NCBI GenBank assembly: GCA_025062325.1
Contig: JANXAL010000019.1
Span: forward strand, 1-64,000
Direction of reading: 5' to 3'
Source: Roseiflexus sp.
GTDB lineage: Bacteria > Chloroflexota > Chloroflexia > Chloroflexales > Roseiflexaceae
Length of the DNA stretch: 64,000 nucleotides
Shown here: positions 24,201 to 32,489 of the stretch, piece after piece
Layout: every line of letters starts with the position of its first letter
How positions within the stretch are numbered: the stretch's first letter is position 1
Made by a program: the position numbers and the translations under genes
The notes under the pieces: generated by a model
Told to the model about the DNA's origin: nothing
The model's database searches: none
What the model saw: the letters and a program-made list of their open reading frames with translations, nothing else

Positions 24201-25817
24201 ATGCGCTATCTTCTCGACCAGCGTTCCTATGACGAAATGCTGAAGCAGCCATACCATCCGCGTGACTGTTATGTGCGGGGCAATGAGTACTGCCATCATC
24301 TATACATCGATGGCGTCAAGTACACGGTAGCGCGCGCCGTCTACGCCTGTATGAAAGAAGCGCAGGCAAAGAACGACGTCGACGCCATGCTTCATCTTCA
24401 GATGCATATCTCGGACCTGGAACGACTGATCAGCGCGGCGCGGGCGCGCGGCGAGAATGTTCAGGCGCTGCGGTTGCTCGGCGATCCGCCGCCGAGCGAT
24501 GAGGAGGCGCGACCACAACTCGACAATTCGTTCGTGCCGAAGGCGCCGCAAACGATTGAGGAAACCGGTCTCAATCGCACGTTCCTGACGGAACACTTTC
24601 TGCGCATTCTCTACAACAAAGGACGTGCCACCGGGCGCGAAATTGCGGCGACCATGGGGGTCGTATACCAGATCATCGAGCCCATCATCACCGACCTGCG
24701 CAACGTCGAGCAGATTGACATCATTGGTCAGCGCGGGTACGGCGACATCAACTACGAATATGTGCTAACAATCCGCGGGCACGAAGCAGCGCGGGCAGCG
24801 ATGGACAAGACGCAGTACGTCGGACCGTGCCCCGTCATCCTGGACGACTGGATCGCGTCGGTCAAAGCGCAGACGGTGCGCAACGTGAAGGTGACCCGGC
24901 GCAATATCCGCGACGCTTTTGAGGGGCTGGTTATTGACGAGTCCATCCTCAACATGGTCGGTCCGGCCGTCAACTCCGGTTCATCGGTCATGCTCTTCGG
25001 CTACCCCGGCAATGGCAAGACAACCATCGCCGAACGTATCACGCACTTGATGGGCGACGACATCTTCATCCCTTACACGGTGTATGCGGATGGCGCGATT
25101 ATCAAGTTTTACGACGCTGTCATTCACGAACCGCCGCGTCGTCCCTGGAACGAGGAGATCGAGTACGACCGACGTTGGGTGCGCATCAGCCGTCCGGTGG
25201 TGATTGTTGGCGGCGAGCTGACCCTCGAGCAGTTGAACCTGATCTACAACGAGACGTCGAAAATCTATGAAGCGCCATTCCAGATGAAGGCGAACTGCGG
25301 CGTTTTCCTCATCGACGACTTCGGGCGACAGCAAGTGCGCGTGTTCGATCTGCTCAATCGCTGGATTGTGCCGCTCGAAAAGCGCTACGACTACCTGAAC
25401 ACGGTTACGGGGCAGAAGATTCAGATTCCCTTTGATCAACTGATCATGTTCAGCACGAACCTCGACCCTAAGGACCTTGGCGACGAGGCCTTACTGCGAC
25501 GCATCAAGTTTAAGATTGAAATCATTGACCCGACCGAAGAGCAGTGGCGTGAAATCTGGAAGATTATGTGCAAGGCGCGCAAAATTCCCTATGATGATCG
25601 CAGCATCGATTACCTGGTCGCCAAATGGTTCCGCGCCGAGGGGCGTCCGTTCCGCATGTGCCAGCCGCGCGACATCCTCGACCAGCTCATCTCGATTGCG
25701 CGCTACAATATGGAAACGCCGCTGCTGACGGCGGATCTGCTGGATGCGGCGTGTCTGTCGTATTTCCCCAGCAAAGAAAAGAAGAACTTTGGCGCAAAAG
25801 TGCGGCTTGATCTCTAG
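24201..25817 (+). CDS. AAA+ ATPase with internal winged-helix-like domain, function unknown
   Basis: 538 residues. Residues 1-95 are a helical N-terminal region. Residues about 125-200 resemble a winged helix (LTEHFLRILYNKGRATGREIAATMGVVYQIIEPIITDL). Residues about 250-500 form an AAA+ module: Walker A G267-Y-P-G-N-G-K-T-T, Walker B F-L-I-D-D (371-373), a sensor-1-like IMFSTNLDP and an arginine-finger-like LLRRIKFK. It is not a FtsH, RuvB or MoxR protein by eye. Similar 'predicted ATPase' proteins occur in several phyla without a settled role. It has no operon partner: repeat-filled gaps lie on both sides. A regulatory or remodelling role is only inferred from the domain pair. Confidence 0.75.
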   Translation: MRYLLDQRSYDEMLKQPYHPRDCYVRGNEYCHHLYIDGVKYTVARAVYACMKEAQAKNDVDAMLHLQMHISDLERLISAARARGENVQALRLLGDPPPSDEEARPQLDNSFVPKAPQTIEETGLNRTFLTEHFLRILYNKGRATGREIAATMGVVYQIIEPIITDLRNVEQIDIIGQRGYGDINYEYVLTIRGHEAARAAMDKTQYVGPCPVILDDWIASVKAQTVRNVKVTRRNIRDAFEGLVIDESILNMVGPAVNSGSSVMLFGYPGNGKTTIAERITHLMGDDIFIPYTVYADGAIIKFYDAVIHEPPRRPWNEEIEYDRRWVRISRPVVIVGGELTLEQLNLIYNETSKIYEAPFQMKANCGVFLIDDFGRQQVRVFDLLNRWIVPLEKRYDYLNTVTGQKIQIPFDQLIMFSTNLDPKDLGDEALLRRIKFKIEIIDPTEEQWREIWKIMCKARKIPYDDRSIDYLVAKWFRAEGRPFRMCQPRDILDQLISIARYNMETPLLTADLLDAACLSYFPSKEKKNFGAKVRLDL

Positions 25818-25940
25818 GGCGTTGCACACTGGCGCAAGGGCGCAAAGACGCAAAGGTATCGCGGATCGGATGCTTTCAGGAGTTGATAGCGAGTGGTCGC
25901 ATTTGCTGCCGCTCGGCTCGTCACTCTAGTCACGGACACC

Positions 25941-25969
25941 GAAAGGGCGGGTCTCAGACTCGCCCTTTC
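25941..25969. repeat. Near-perfect 29-base palindrome after the AAA+ gene
   Basis: GAAAGGGCGGGTCT / AGACTCGCCCTTTC around a single central C, with one G-T wobble. It lies 124 bases after the stop. No T-run follows, so it is not a classical terminator. Confidence 0.6.
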
Positions 25970-26253
25970 GCGCGATGACCTCGTGGATGATTAGATGAAT
26001 AGGCACGGCATATGCATAGCACGCGCGCGTCTCAGATCCACCCTTCTCGCAAGTGTAGAGTTTTTGGGGTGCGATGGATGTTTTCCGCATCCTGACGCCC
26101 TTTGTCCCCTCATCCCCCCTACCCCCCTTCTCCCACAAGGGGAGGAGGGGGAGTTGAGGCGTCGCATCGCTCAAAACGGTCAACGCAGCGTAAGGGCTTG
26201 CTGGAAAAAATCTACACCTCTGAAGACCCGCCCTTGCGCGCGATGACCTCGTG
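25956..26253. repeat. 30-base direct repeats bracketing a dispersed element
   Basis: AGACTCGCCCTTTCGCGCGA plus TGACCTCGTG (25956-25985) returns as AGACCCGCCCTTGCGCGCGA plus TGACCTCGTG (26224-26253). Between them lies copy C of the inverted-repeat-bounded element (26046-26223). Confidence 0.6.
26046..26223. repeat. MITE-like dispersed element, copy C (full length)
   Basis: 178 bases. The left end is CTCGCAAGTGTAGAGTTTTTG. The right end is GGCTTGCTGG-AAAAAA-TCTACACCTCTGA. The interior has TTCCGCATCCTGACGCCC and the CCCCCTTCTCCCACAAGGGG palindrome. Confidence 0.65.
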
Positions 26254-26436
26254 AGTGCGCCCGGCATGAAAGGCATCCTCAGTCACGCACGCTAGGTCGC
26301 TCTGTGGCATCGCGTGGCGACGACCTAGCACGGGATGCGCTGCAATGATTGTTATTGTGATGGGCGAACCGGAGCCGCGATTGCAACGTAATGTTCATAG
26401 GAGCGGCAGACGATGCTATTGAGAGGAGCACAGGCA

Positions 26437-26841
26437 ATGACGACCACCCCGTTCGCCCCGCTTACCGGTCATCAGTATATGAATCTGACGACATTCCGCA
26501 AAAATGGACAACCAGTGCCGACGCCGGTCTGGTTTGCACAGGAAGGAGACCGGATCTATGTGGTAACGCTTGCCACATCGGGCAAAGCAAAGCGCATTCG
26601 CGCCAATCCGCGGGTGCAACTGACGCCAAGCGACGCTCGTGGGAAACCGCTCGGCGAAACGATCGAAGCGCGTGCGCGGATCCTTGATCCATCCGAGCAG
26701 GACGTTGGACACCGAGCGCTGGCAAAGAAGTACGGCGTCATGTACTGGATGTTTGCCAGCTTCTGGAAACTCCGGCGCCTGAAACCGGTCTTTCTCGAAA
26801 TCACGCCAGCAATGCCGGGCATTGAAGCATCGGTGTCGTAA
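26437..26841 (+). CDS. PPOX-class (FMN/F420-type) flavin-binding oxidoreductase
   Basis: 134 residues, a small split-barrel protein of the pyridoxamine-5'-phosphate-oxidase superfamily. The pattern FAPLTGHQYMNLTTFRKNG, then VPTPVWFAQEGDRIYVVT and SGKAKRIRANPRVQLTPSDARGKPLG, matches the subgroup often described as F420-dependent or heme/F420-binding PPOX proteins. It probably reduces a small organic substrate with a deazaflavin or flavin cofactor in the cytoplasm; the substrate is unknown. The start at 26437 follows GAGAGGAG with an 8-base gap; an ATG eight codons upstream lacks this. It is probably monocistronic, since a separate promoter is seen before the next gene. Confidence 0.85.
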   Translation: MTTTPFAPLTGHQYMNLTTFRKNGQPVPTPVWFAQEGDRIYVVTLATSGKAKRIRANPRVQLTPSDARGKPLGETIEARARILDPSEQDVGHRALAKKYGVMYWMFASFWKLRRLKPVFLEITPAMPGIEASVS

Positions 26842-26908
26842 GCAGACGCTTTTTCGCCAGAATCGATGCGCCAATGGCGCGGTGAGGCTGCGCTATCGGT
26901 GCATACTA

Positions 26909-26917
26909 TGGTATAAT
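26909..26917 (+). promoter_or_regulatory. Extended -10 promoter of the complex-I-like cluster
   Basis: TGGTATAAT combines an extended -10 (TGn) with a perfect TATAAT. It lies 36 bases before the GTG start of the first gene of the six-gene cluster. A -35 is not obvious, as is common with extended -10 promoters. Confidence 0.6.
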
Positions 26918-26952
26918 GCGCGCCCGATGCATACGAAGAAGCGAGATCTGGC

Positions 26953-28029
26953 GTGTCATACTCTCTGGCATTGGGACCCTTTCACCCCGCGTGGCTCGGT
27001 CCGCAGCGCTTCATCCTGCGAGTTGCTGGCGATCGTGTGATCGATGTCGAATATCAGAGCGGGTTCAATGAGCGTGGTTGCGCTGAGCGTCTCCTGCGAC
27101 TGCCTCTTCCTGATGCGCTGCATCTAGTTGCCCGGATCTGCGGTGAATGCTCCTTCGCCCACTCACTGGCATTTTGCCAAGCGCTGGAGCGTTTGTGCAA
27201 TCGCACCGTCGGCGCACGCGCCGCACTGATCCGGACCGCGGCGGCGGAACTGGAGCGGGCCTCCGCACACCTGCGCGCTGCTGGCGCTGTGTTGTATGCC
27301 ATCGGAATGGATCGGCATGGTGCGCGCCTCGAAACTCTCTCCTGCCAATTCCGCGATATGCTGGCGCAGGTGACGGGCGGGCGCATTCCGCCGCCAGTCT
27401 GTGTGCCGGGTGGATTGCTACGTGATCTATCGTCGAGCGACCGAAACGATCTGCTGGCGCTGCTGCCGGGAATATGCGCCGATCTCTACCGCTTCATTGA
27501 TCGCCTGATCGATCAGCGTCTCTTGATGGCGCGCACATGTGAGGTGGGTGTTCTGCCGCGCATAGCGGCAGAGCAATATGGTGTGCGCGGACCGATGGCG
27601 CGTGCATCCGGCATTCATTGTGATGTCCGCGCCGATCAGCCGTATGCGGCATACCCGATGCTCGCCTTCCAGCCAATCGTCCAGGAAGGCGGCGATGTAC
27701 ACGCCCGCCTGCTGATGCTCCTGCTGGAAGCATACGAAAGCGTCAAACTTGTTGAAGCTGCGCTTCAGCGTCTCCCGGATGAAGATCCGGTGGCGGGATT
27801 ACCGGAGGATCTGCCGCACGGTCAGGCATCTGGGATGGTCGAAGGACCCAGAGGGGCGATTCGCTACACGATCGAGAGTGATGGGCTGCGTCTGACCCGC
27901 ATTGAGATCGACACGCCGCGTCAGTGTGATCGGTTGCTGGCGCGCACCCTGCTCAGCCGAGCGCAACTGGACGATGTGATGGCAATTATAGCGTCGATTG
28001 CTGTCTGCGTCGCCTGTGCCGAACAGTAG
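26953..28029 (+). CDS. Complex-I 49-kDa / group 4 [NiFe]-hydrogenase-like large subunit
   Basis: 358 residues. It begins SYSLALGPFHPAWLGPQRF, like NuoD and hydrogenase large subunits (LGPxHP). The first metal motif is complete: R61-I-C63-G-E-C66-S-F-A-H70 fits R-x-C-G-x-C-x3-H of [NiFe] hydrogenases. The second is partial: the chain ends V-C352-V-A-C355-A-E-Q-stop, keeping C-x2-C but lacking the D-P before it and the final R/H. The stop falls exactly where maturation would leave the C terminus of a processed hydrogenase. NuoD proteins lack these cysteines, so the protein is nearer to hydrogenases or Ehr-type relatives. There is no NuoC-like N-terminal domain. It probably sits at the membrane-facing cytoplasmic arm of a complex made by the next five genes. 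GTG start. Confidence 0.85.
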   Translation: MSYSLALGPFHPAWLGPQRFILRVAGDRVIDVEYQSGFNERGCAERLLRLPLPDALHLVARICGECSFAHSLAFCQALERLCNRTVGARAALIRTAAAELERASAHLRAAGAVLYAIGMDRHGARLETLSCQFRDMLAQVTGGRIPPPVCVPGGLLRDLSSSDRNDLLALLPGICADLYRFIDRLIDQRLLMARTCEVGVLPRIAAEQYGVRGPMARASGIHCDVRADQPYAAYPMLAFQPIVQEGGDVHARLLMLLLEAYESVKLVEAALQRLPDEDPVAGLPEDLPHGQASGMVEGPRGAIRYTIESDGLRLTRIEIDTPRQCDRLLARTLLSRAQLDDVMAIIASIAVCVACAEQ

Positions 28030-28032
28030 CAT

Positions 28033-29757
28033 ATGATCTTTCTGGCTTTCATGTTGCCACTGGCAAGCGTTGTTGTCTGTCTAGCGCTGGATCGTTTTGC
28101 CGCATCGCGCCTGATCGGTTTGGGCGCCGCGGTCACACTTCTCCTTAGCGCAATCCTGCTAATAGTCGGACGTCTGACCCAGGCATTGCCACTGATCGTT
28201 GTCGAAAGCGTCTGGTTAGAGTGGCGCATCATATCGTGGCATGTGACATTGATGATCGATCCGCTGGGATGGTCAATGGCACTAATTGCATATGGCGGCG
28301 GCGCTCTTGGTTTACTGGGCTTGGCGCTGGCGCTCCCTTCCAATCTGCGCGGTTTCAGCGGATTGTTTGCGGCATTGCTGCTCGCGCTCTTCGGAGCGGC
28401 AGTTGGCGCGTGCAGCCCGACGCTGCCAGCACTGGCGCTCACGCCCGTGATCATAGGCGTTGCGTGGTTCGCTGCGCTCCGCATGAGTGGTGCGCTACCG
28501 GGATCGGACGCGCCGCTTGTGCTGATGGTCACCAGTGGCGTTGCGGCGCTGACACTGCTAGCAGTGCTCCTGATCCCACGCGCTGACTCGCCGGGAGCGT
28601 CACCGATCCTGATTGTGGCAGGGGTGCTGGCATCCGCCTGGATGTTATGCGGTCTTCCTCCGCTGCACGCATCGCTTGCGGCAGCGCATCTGGCGCCTGC
28701 CGCTCTGAGCGCCGTAGCGCCCCTCGGTCTGCCGCTCATCGGAGTTGTCGCGTTGCTGCGACTGTTGCCGGATTATCTGACGTTGCCAGAGCAGACAGGT
28801 TTTGCTGTCCTAACGGTTACAGGCGTACTGGCATTCGTTATCGCGGCAGCGCGCGCGGTATGGTCGAATTCGCTGCGGCAGATTGTAGCAGCGCAGTTGA
28901 GCGCCCAGGTTGCGCTCATTATTGTTTGCGCCGGATGTGGTGGCAAGGATATGGAAGCAATCGCCCCCCCGCTGGCAGTGAATGCACTGATCTCAACGCT
29001 GTCGCTGGCGTTAGGAGTCGCAGCGCTTGAGCGACGGAGCGGCAGCGATGATGTGACCGCACCGACCCATCACCCCGAGAGTGCGCTGCACGTAACAACC
29101 TTTGGGATGATTCTGGCAGCGTCATCTGCTGTCGGTATTCCCGGAACTTGGGGATTCTGGCCGCGACTCTGGTTGTTCGATGCGGTGCAGCGATCAGCGC
29201 CCTGGGCGATAGCGCCGTTGCTGGCGGGCAGCAGTCTGCTGGCGCTAGCGATGGTTGCGCCGCTGGTGCGTTTCTGGCGTGCGTCTGCGCCCGCACCTTC
29301 TTCGCCGCAAAGGATGCATCCGGGAGAACTCTTGCCGTTTGGCGTTGCTCTGCTGCTGGTCGTGATGGGCGTCGTTCCAGAGGCTGTATGGCGCCTTGTG
29401 CATGTCGCCTCGTCAGACAGTGCGCTGCGCTTTCCAGACCTCGCAGGAACCATCGTGTCTGTTATTGCAGCGTTGCTGGTGATCGCGGCGCCGGTCGCCC
29501 TGCGCCATGCCCGCGAACGCCGTGCGCTACCGCCGGACGAACGCCTTGCATCCGTCCTGACTCCTGATACAATCGGCGCGTCATTGTACGGCCTCGTGTG
29601 GCTGGCGGCGCCTGCGCTTTCAGAAGCGCTTCATTCCGGTCTTGCGCAGATCGCGCTGCGGATCAGGCAAGGGCTGGCAGTGCTCGGACGCCGCTACTAT
29701 CTGGCTGCGGTCCTCTTTGCGTTGATTGTGGTGATCCTCGTGTTTGCAGCAGTGTAG
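28033..29757 (+). CDS. Antiporter-like membrane subunit (NuoL/HyfB type), degenerate channel residues
   Basis: 574 residues with about 14 membrane segments and a C-terminal amphipathic stretch ending in one more segment, as in the long proton-pumping subunits of complex I and group 4 hydrogenases. The central signature is weak: LPPLHASLAAAHLAPAALSAV stands where NuoL/M/N have PxHxWLPxAxxxAPxxVSAL. The lysine before this motif and the glutamate of TM5 are not seen, and the DxKR of TM8 is replaced by NSLRQ. It therefore looks like a structural or altered ion-path subunit. It starts three bases after the large-subunit stop and two bases before the next gene, so the genes are tightly packed. Confidence 0.78.
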   Translation: MIFLAFMLPLASVVVCLALDRFAASRLIGLGAAVTLLLSAILLIVGRLTQALPLIVVESVWLEWRIISWHVTLMIDPLGWSMALIAYGGGALGLLGLALALPSNLRGFSGLFAALLLALFGAAVGACSPTLPALALTPVIIGVAWFAALRMSGALPGSDAPLVLMVTSGVAALTLLAVLLIPRADSPGASPILIVAGVLASAWMLCGLPPLHASLAAAHLAPAALSAVAPLGLPLIGVVALLRLLPDYLTLPEQTGFAVLTVTGVLAFVIAAARAVWSNSLRQIVAAQLSAQVALIIVCAGCGGKDMEAIAPPLAVNALISTLSLALGVAALERRSGSDDVTAPTHHPESALHVTTFGMILAASSAVGIPGTWGFWPRLWLFDAVQRSAPWAIAPLLAGSSLLALAMVAPLVRFWRASAPAPSSPQRMHPGELLPFGVALLLVVMGVVPEAVWRLVHVASSDSALRFPDLAGTIVSVIAALLVIAAPVALRHARERRALPPDERLASVLTPDTIGASLYGLVWLAAPALSEALHSGLAQIALRIRQGLAVLGRRYYLAAVLFALIVVILVFAAV

Positions 29758-29760
29758 CTA

Positions 29761-30480
29761 ATGTTGGATATGCACCTCAACTGGACCATCGTCAGCTTGA
29801 CCGTCTCTAGCGGAGTCGTGCTTCTGCTGCGTGACTGGCGGTTGACCGTGCCGGCATTGTCCATCAACTACCTGAGTGTCGCGTGGTTCCTGGCACAGCA
29901 ACAGTTTATCGAACCCGATTTGGCGATTGGCAATCTCGCGCTCAGTACAACCATTGTGGTCAAGGTGATCACTGGTTTGGCTGCCAGTGCCATCCTGGGG
30001 ATTACCGCAATCACGTTTTCACGCGAGTACAATCTGGAAGATCTCGATGAATTTTCGCTGGCGGAACTGCGCCGGGCCGCACGGCGCGCCCAACGGCAGC
30101 GCGCCAGTGAACCGTTCCGCTTTTCAGACTATGTGGTTCCGTTCTGGGCGCTGGTGCTAGCGGCGCTTGCGAGCCTCACGTTACCGCGCCTCTACCCTAT
30201 TGGCGGTCAGACGGTCGATTTCGCCTGGTACTGGTTGGGGCTGACTGGTCTCTTCACGGTTGTTATCGCTGGTGATACGCTGAAGATTGGGCTAGGGCTG
30301 CTCCTGGTCGTCAGCAGCATCGATCTGGTCTATACGGCGATTGCCAGCACTGTCCAGGTGTTTCCCCTGGCCTTGTTGAGCCTAACGACTATCGTGCTGT
30401 CACTGTCGATTGCCTATCTGAGCGGCTTGATGTACGGTCGACTCAAAACGCTCGATCTTGGCGCTCTGTACAAACGCTAA
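29761..30480 (+). CDS. HyfE/NuoK-like membrane subunit of the complex
   Basis: 239 residues with about six or seven hydrophobic segments and a charged middle loop (EYNLEDLDEFSLAELRRAARRAQRQRASEPF). The C-terminal half (GDTLKIGLGLLLVVSSIDLVYTAIAS) resembles the NuoK/HyfE pattern. The N-terminal half is less recognisable. The length matches HyfE (about 215 residues) better than NuoK (about 100). The identification relies on position between two antiporter-like genes plus topology, so confidence is moderate. It probably lies in the membrane arm and helps form the ion path. Confidence 0.62.
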   Translation: MLDMHLNWTIVSLTVSSGVVLLLRDWRLTVPALSINYLSVAWFLAQQQFIEPDLAIGNLALSTTIVVKVITGLAASAILGITAITFSREYNLEDLDEFSLAELRRAARRAQRQRASEPFRFSDYVVPFWALVLAALASLTLPRLYPIGGQTVDFAWYWLGLTGLFTVVIAGDTLKIGLGLLLVVSSIDLVYTAIASTVQVFPLALLSLTTIVLSLSIAYLSGLMYGRLKTLDLGALYKR

Positions 30481-30510
30481 GACGGTTTCACGTCTGCGCT
30501 GCCTCCGGCA

Positions 30511-31989
30511 GTGGCGCATTTTGGCAAGATCATGGCCTACGTGCTTCTCACGGCCTTTCCTGTTGTCCTCGGCGCGAGTTGTTTTCTGCTCCGAAAGGAG
30601 ACGCACCTGGTCGTTGGGTTGTCGGTTGCGGCGCTGATGGTCCAGCTTGCCCTGGTGCTGTTCATGCCGGTTGATCGACCAGTGCGGTTGCTGGGTCTCA
30701 CTCTTAATCTCGATCCGCTCGGACGACTGTTCCTGGCCGGCTTCCCAGCGGTGACAGCATTGATGGTTCTGACAACGCAACGCTTGCCGCATGGTGAACA
30801 TTTCGTCTCAATTGCGCTTGTCATCATCGGTGTTGCCTCAGCGATTGTCCTGCTCCTGCAGGAACCCTTCGTCGTTGCGTTGCTGCTGGTCAGTGCCGGA
30901 TTGCTTTCCATTCTCGCAATTGTCGATCTTCCGACTGGTGCGCCAACCCTGATCGCACCCAGGCTCATTGCTTCGGCGCTCAAGTATCTGGTGCTGATGG
31001 CATTCGCCGGAGCGCTGGCATATATGGGATTTGTCCTTATCAATGTTTACCGCCCCGGCGTTTTCCTGGATCAAATCGCGCCGCGGATTGTGCTGGCGCT
31101 AATGGTCGTGGCATTCGGCGTCCGCATCGGGCTTGTGCCGTTTCATTCCTGGTTGCCCGATCTCGTGGAAGACGCCTCGCCGCTGGCGTCGGCGCTGATT
31201 ATCGTGGTATTGAACACAACAGGACTGCTATTTCTGATCAGCGTGTTCCAGTTTTTTCCAGCGTTAGTGTCGGAAAATGAACGCGGCCTGCAGTTGCTGA
31301 CGTGGCTGGGAGCGCTGGCGGCGCTAGCCGGTTCCTGTCTGGCGCTGGTGCAGGATTGCCCGCGGCGAATCATCGGGTATCTGGTCGTTTATAATGCCGG
31401 TATGATCCTGTTTGGATTGGCGACGACCACATCTATCGGCCTGGCAGGCGCTGTGTTTGAGGCACTTAATCAAATGCTAGCAGTCCCGCTGCTGATGGTC
31501 TCACTAGCGTTCCTGGAACAACCGAATGGACATTCGTTGAAGACAGAGCGACGCGATGTGCTCTGGCGATGGCCTCTTGCGGGAAGTGGCCTGTTGGGGA
31601 GCGGCGCGGCGCTGGTTGGATTGCCGCCATCGAGCGGATTTGCGAGCAAGATGCTTTTGTATGAAGTTGCAGCGCGCCGTGGAGCCTTCTTGCTGATCCT
31701 GCTCATAAGCTCATCGGTGCTGGCGATGCTAGCGCTTGCCCGCATTGCCCGCGACTGGCTGATTAGCGCACCGGGGGATCAACCTGGTTCTGCAACGCCG
31801 TTGCTGCTCGGAGCGACCGAACTCGATCTGCCGTCACGGCGTTCTCTGACGCCTGAACCATTGATCGCTGCATTCGTGGTGCTGACCTTCCTGGGAGGGA
31901 TCCTGGCAATCGGACTGTATCCGCAACCGCTGCTCGCAACGATTGCTGATGTCATTCGCGGGTTGACGTTTGTCAGGGGGGAGGGTTGA
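30511..31989 (+). CDS. Antiporter-like membrane subunit (NuoN/HyfF type)
   Basis: 492 residues, about 14 membrane segments. The signature region is clearer than in the partner subunit: GVRIGLVPFHSWLPDLVEDASPLASALI. The usual lysine before PFHxWLP is an arginine here. The TM8 part reads DCPRRIIGYLVVYNAGMILFG, and the distal GLPPSSGFASKMLLYEVA keeps a lysine. The TM5 glutamate is not evident. It would be one of the ion-translocating modules of the complex. The start is uncertain: GTG at 30511 or ATG at 30532 (seven codons later); neither has a strong ribosome site. Confidence 0.8.
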   Translation: MAHFGKIMAYVLLTAFPVVLGASCFLLRKETHLVVGLSVAALMVQLALVLFMPVDRPVRLLGLTLNLDPLGRLFLAGFPAVTALMVLTTQRLPHGEHFVSIALVIIGVASAIVLLLQEPFVVALLLVSAGLLSILAIVDLPTGAPTLIAPRLIASALKYLVLMAFAGALAYMGFVLINVYRPGVFLDQIAPRIVLALMVVAFGVRIGLVPFHSWLPDLVEDASPLASALIIVVLNTTGLLFLISVFQFFPALVSENERGLQLLTWLGALAALAGSCLALVQDCPRRIIGYLVVYNAGMILFGLATTTSIGLAGAVFEALNQMLAVPLLMVSLAFLEQPNGHSLKTERRDVLWRWPLAGSGLLGSGAALVGLPPSSGFASKMLLYEVAARRGAFLLILLISSSVLAMLALARIARDWLISAPGDQPGSATPLLLGATELDLPSRRSLTPEPLIAAFVVLTFLGGILAIGLYPQPLLATIADVIRGLTFVRGEG

Positions 31990-32088
31990 AGGGGGAAGGT
32001 TGAAGGCGTCGGGGAAGGCGTTGAACGTTGAACGTTGAGTGTCTGTCACGTCGTTCTCGGTTCGCAGTTCTTTGCTCTTGGCTCTCGC

Positions 32089-32457
32089 ATGAAGCGTAGT
32101 ATCCAAGTCTATCGGTTCAACACCGGCTCGTGCGGCGGTTGCGATCTCGAAATTGGTGCGGCGATCAGCGCCGTTACTGATATTGGCTGGGCGGCAACGC
32201 CACAGGAGGCGAACGTATTGTTGATCACCGGTCCGCTGACACCCGGCGCGAAAGCAGCACTGGTGGCGCTGATGCGCGACTCCGGCAATCATGCACCGAT
32301 CCTAGCTGTTGGACGGTGCGCTATCGATGGACGTCCGTTTGGTCGAGGAGGAGTCACCGGCACTTCCGAGCTGATAGTTCACTCCTCGCTCGATGGCTGC
32401 CCGCCAACGCCATCCCAAATCATTGAAGCCATCCGTCGTGTCGCCGCGGGTGACTGA
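32089..32457 (+). CDS. NuoB/hydrogenase-small-subunit-like [4Fe-4S] protein
   Basis: 122 residues, similar in size to the small subunits of group 4 hydrogenases. It begins MKRSIQVYRFNTGSCGGCDLEI, the classic GSCxGCD motif. Two further cysteines follow in VGRCAIDG and LDGCPPTPSQIIEAI. The four cysteines match the ligands of the proximal (N2-type) [4Fe-4S] cluster next to the large subunit. It therefore should pass electrons to or from the large subunit. The start at 32089 is chosen because homologous proteins begin this way; the frame upstream runs through repeated GTTGAACGTTGAACGTTGA sequence. It is fifth in the cluster. Confidence 0.87.
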   Translation: MKRSIQVYRFNTGSCGGCDLEIGAAISAVTDIGWAATPQEANVLLITGPLTPGAKAALVALMRDSGNHAPILAVGRCAIDGRPFGRGGVTGTSELIVHSSLDGCPPTPSQIIEAIRRVAAGD

Positions 32458-32489
32458 GGAGCGATGCAGCGCGGGGATGAAACCAGGAT

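Larger units (their letters stand above)
25818..26436. other. Gene-free repeat region upstream of the PPOX-type gene
   Basis: About 620 bases without a gene. Besides the repeats listed separately it contains an inverted repeat GCTAGGTCG (26291-26299) / CGACCTAGC (26321-26329) with a 21-base loop. Upstream of the next gene I see no clear promoter. Confidence 0.5.
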
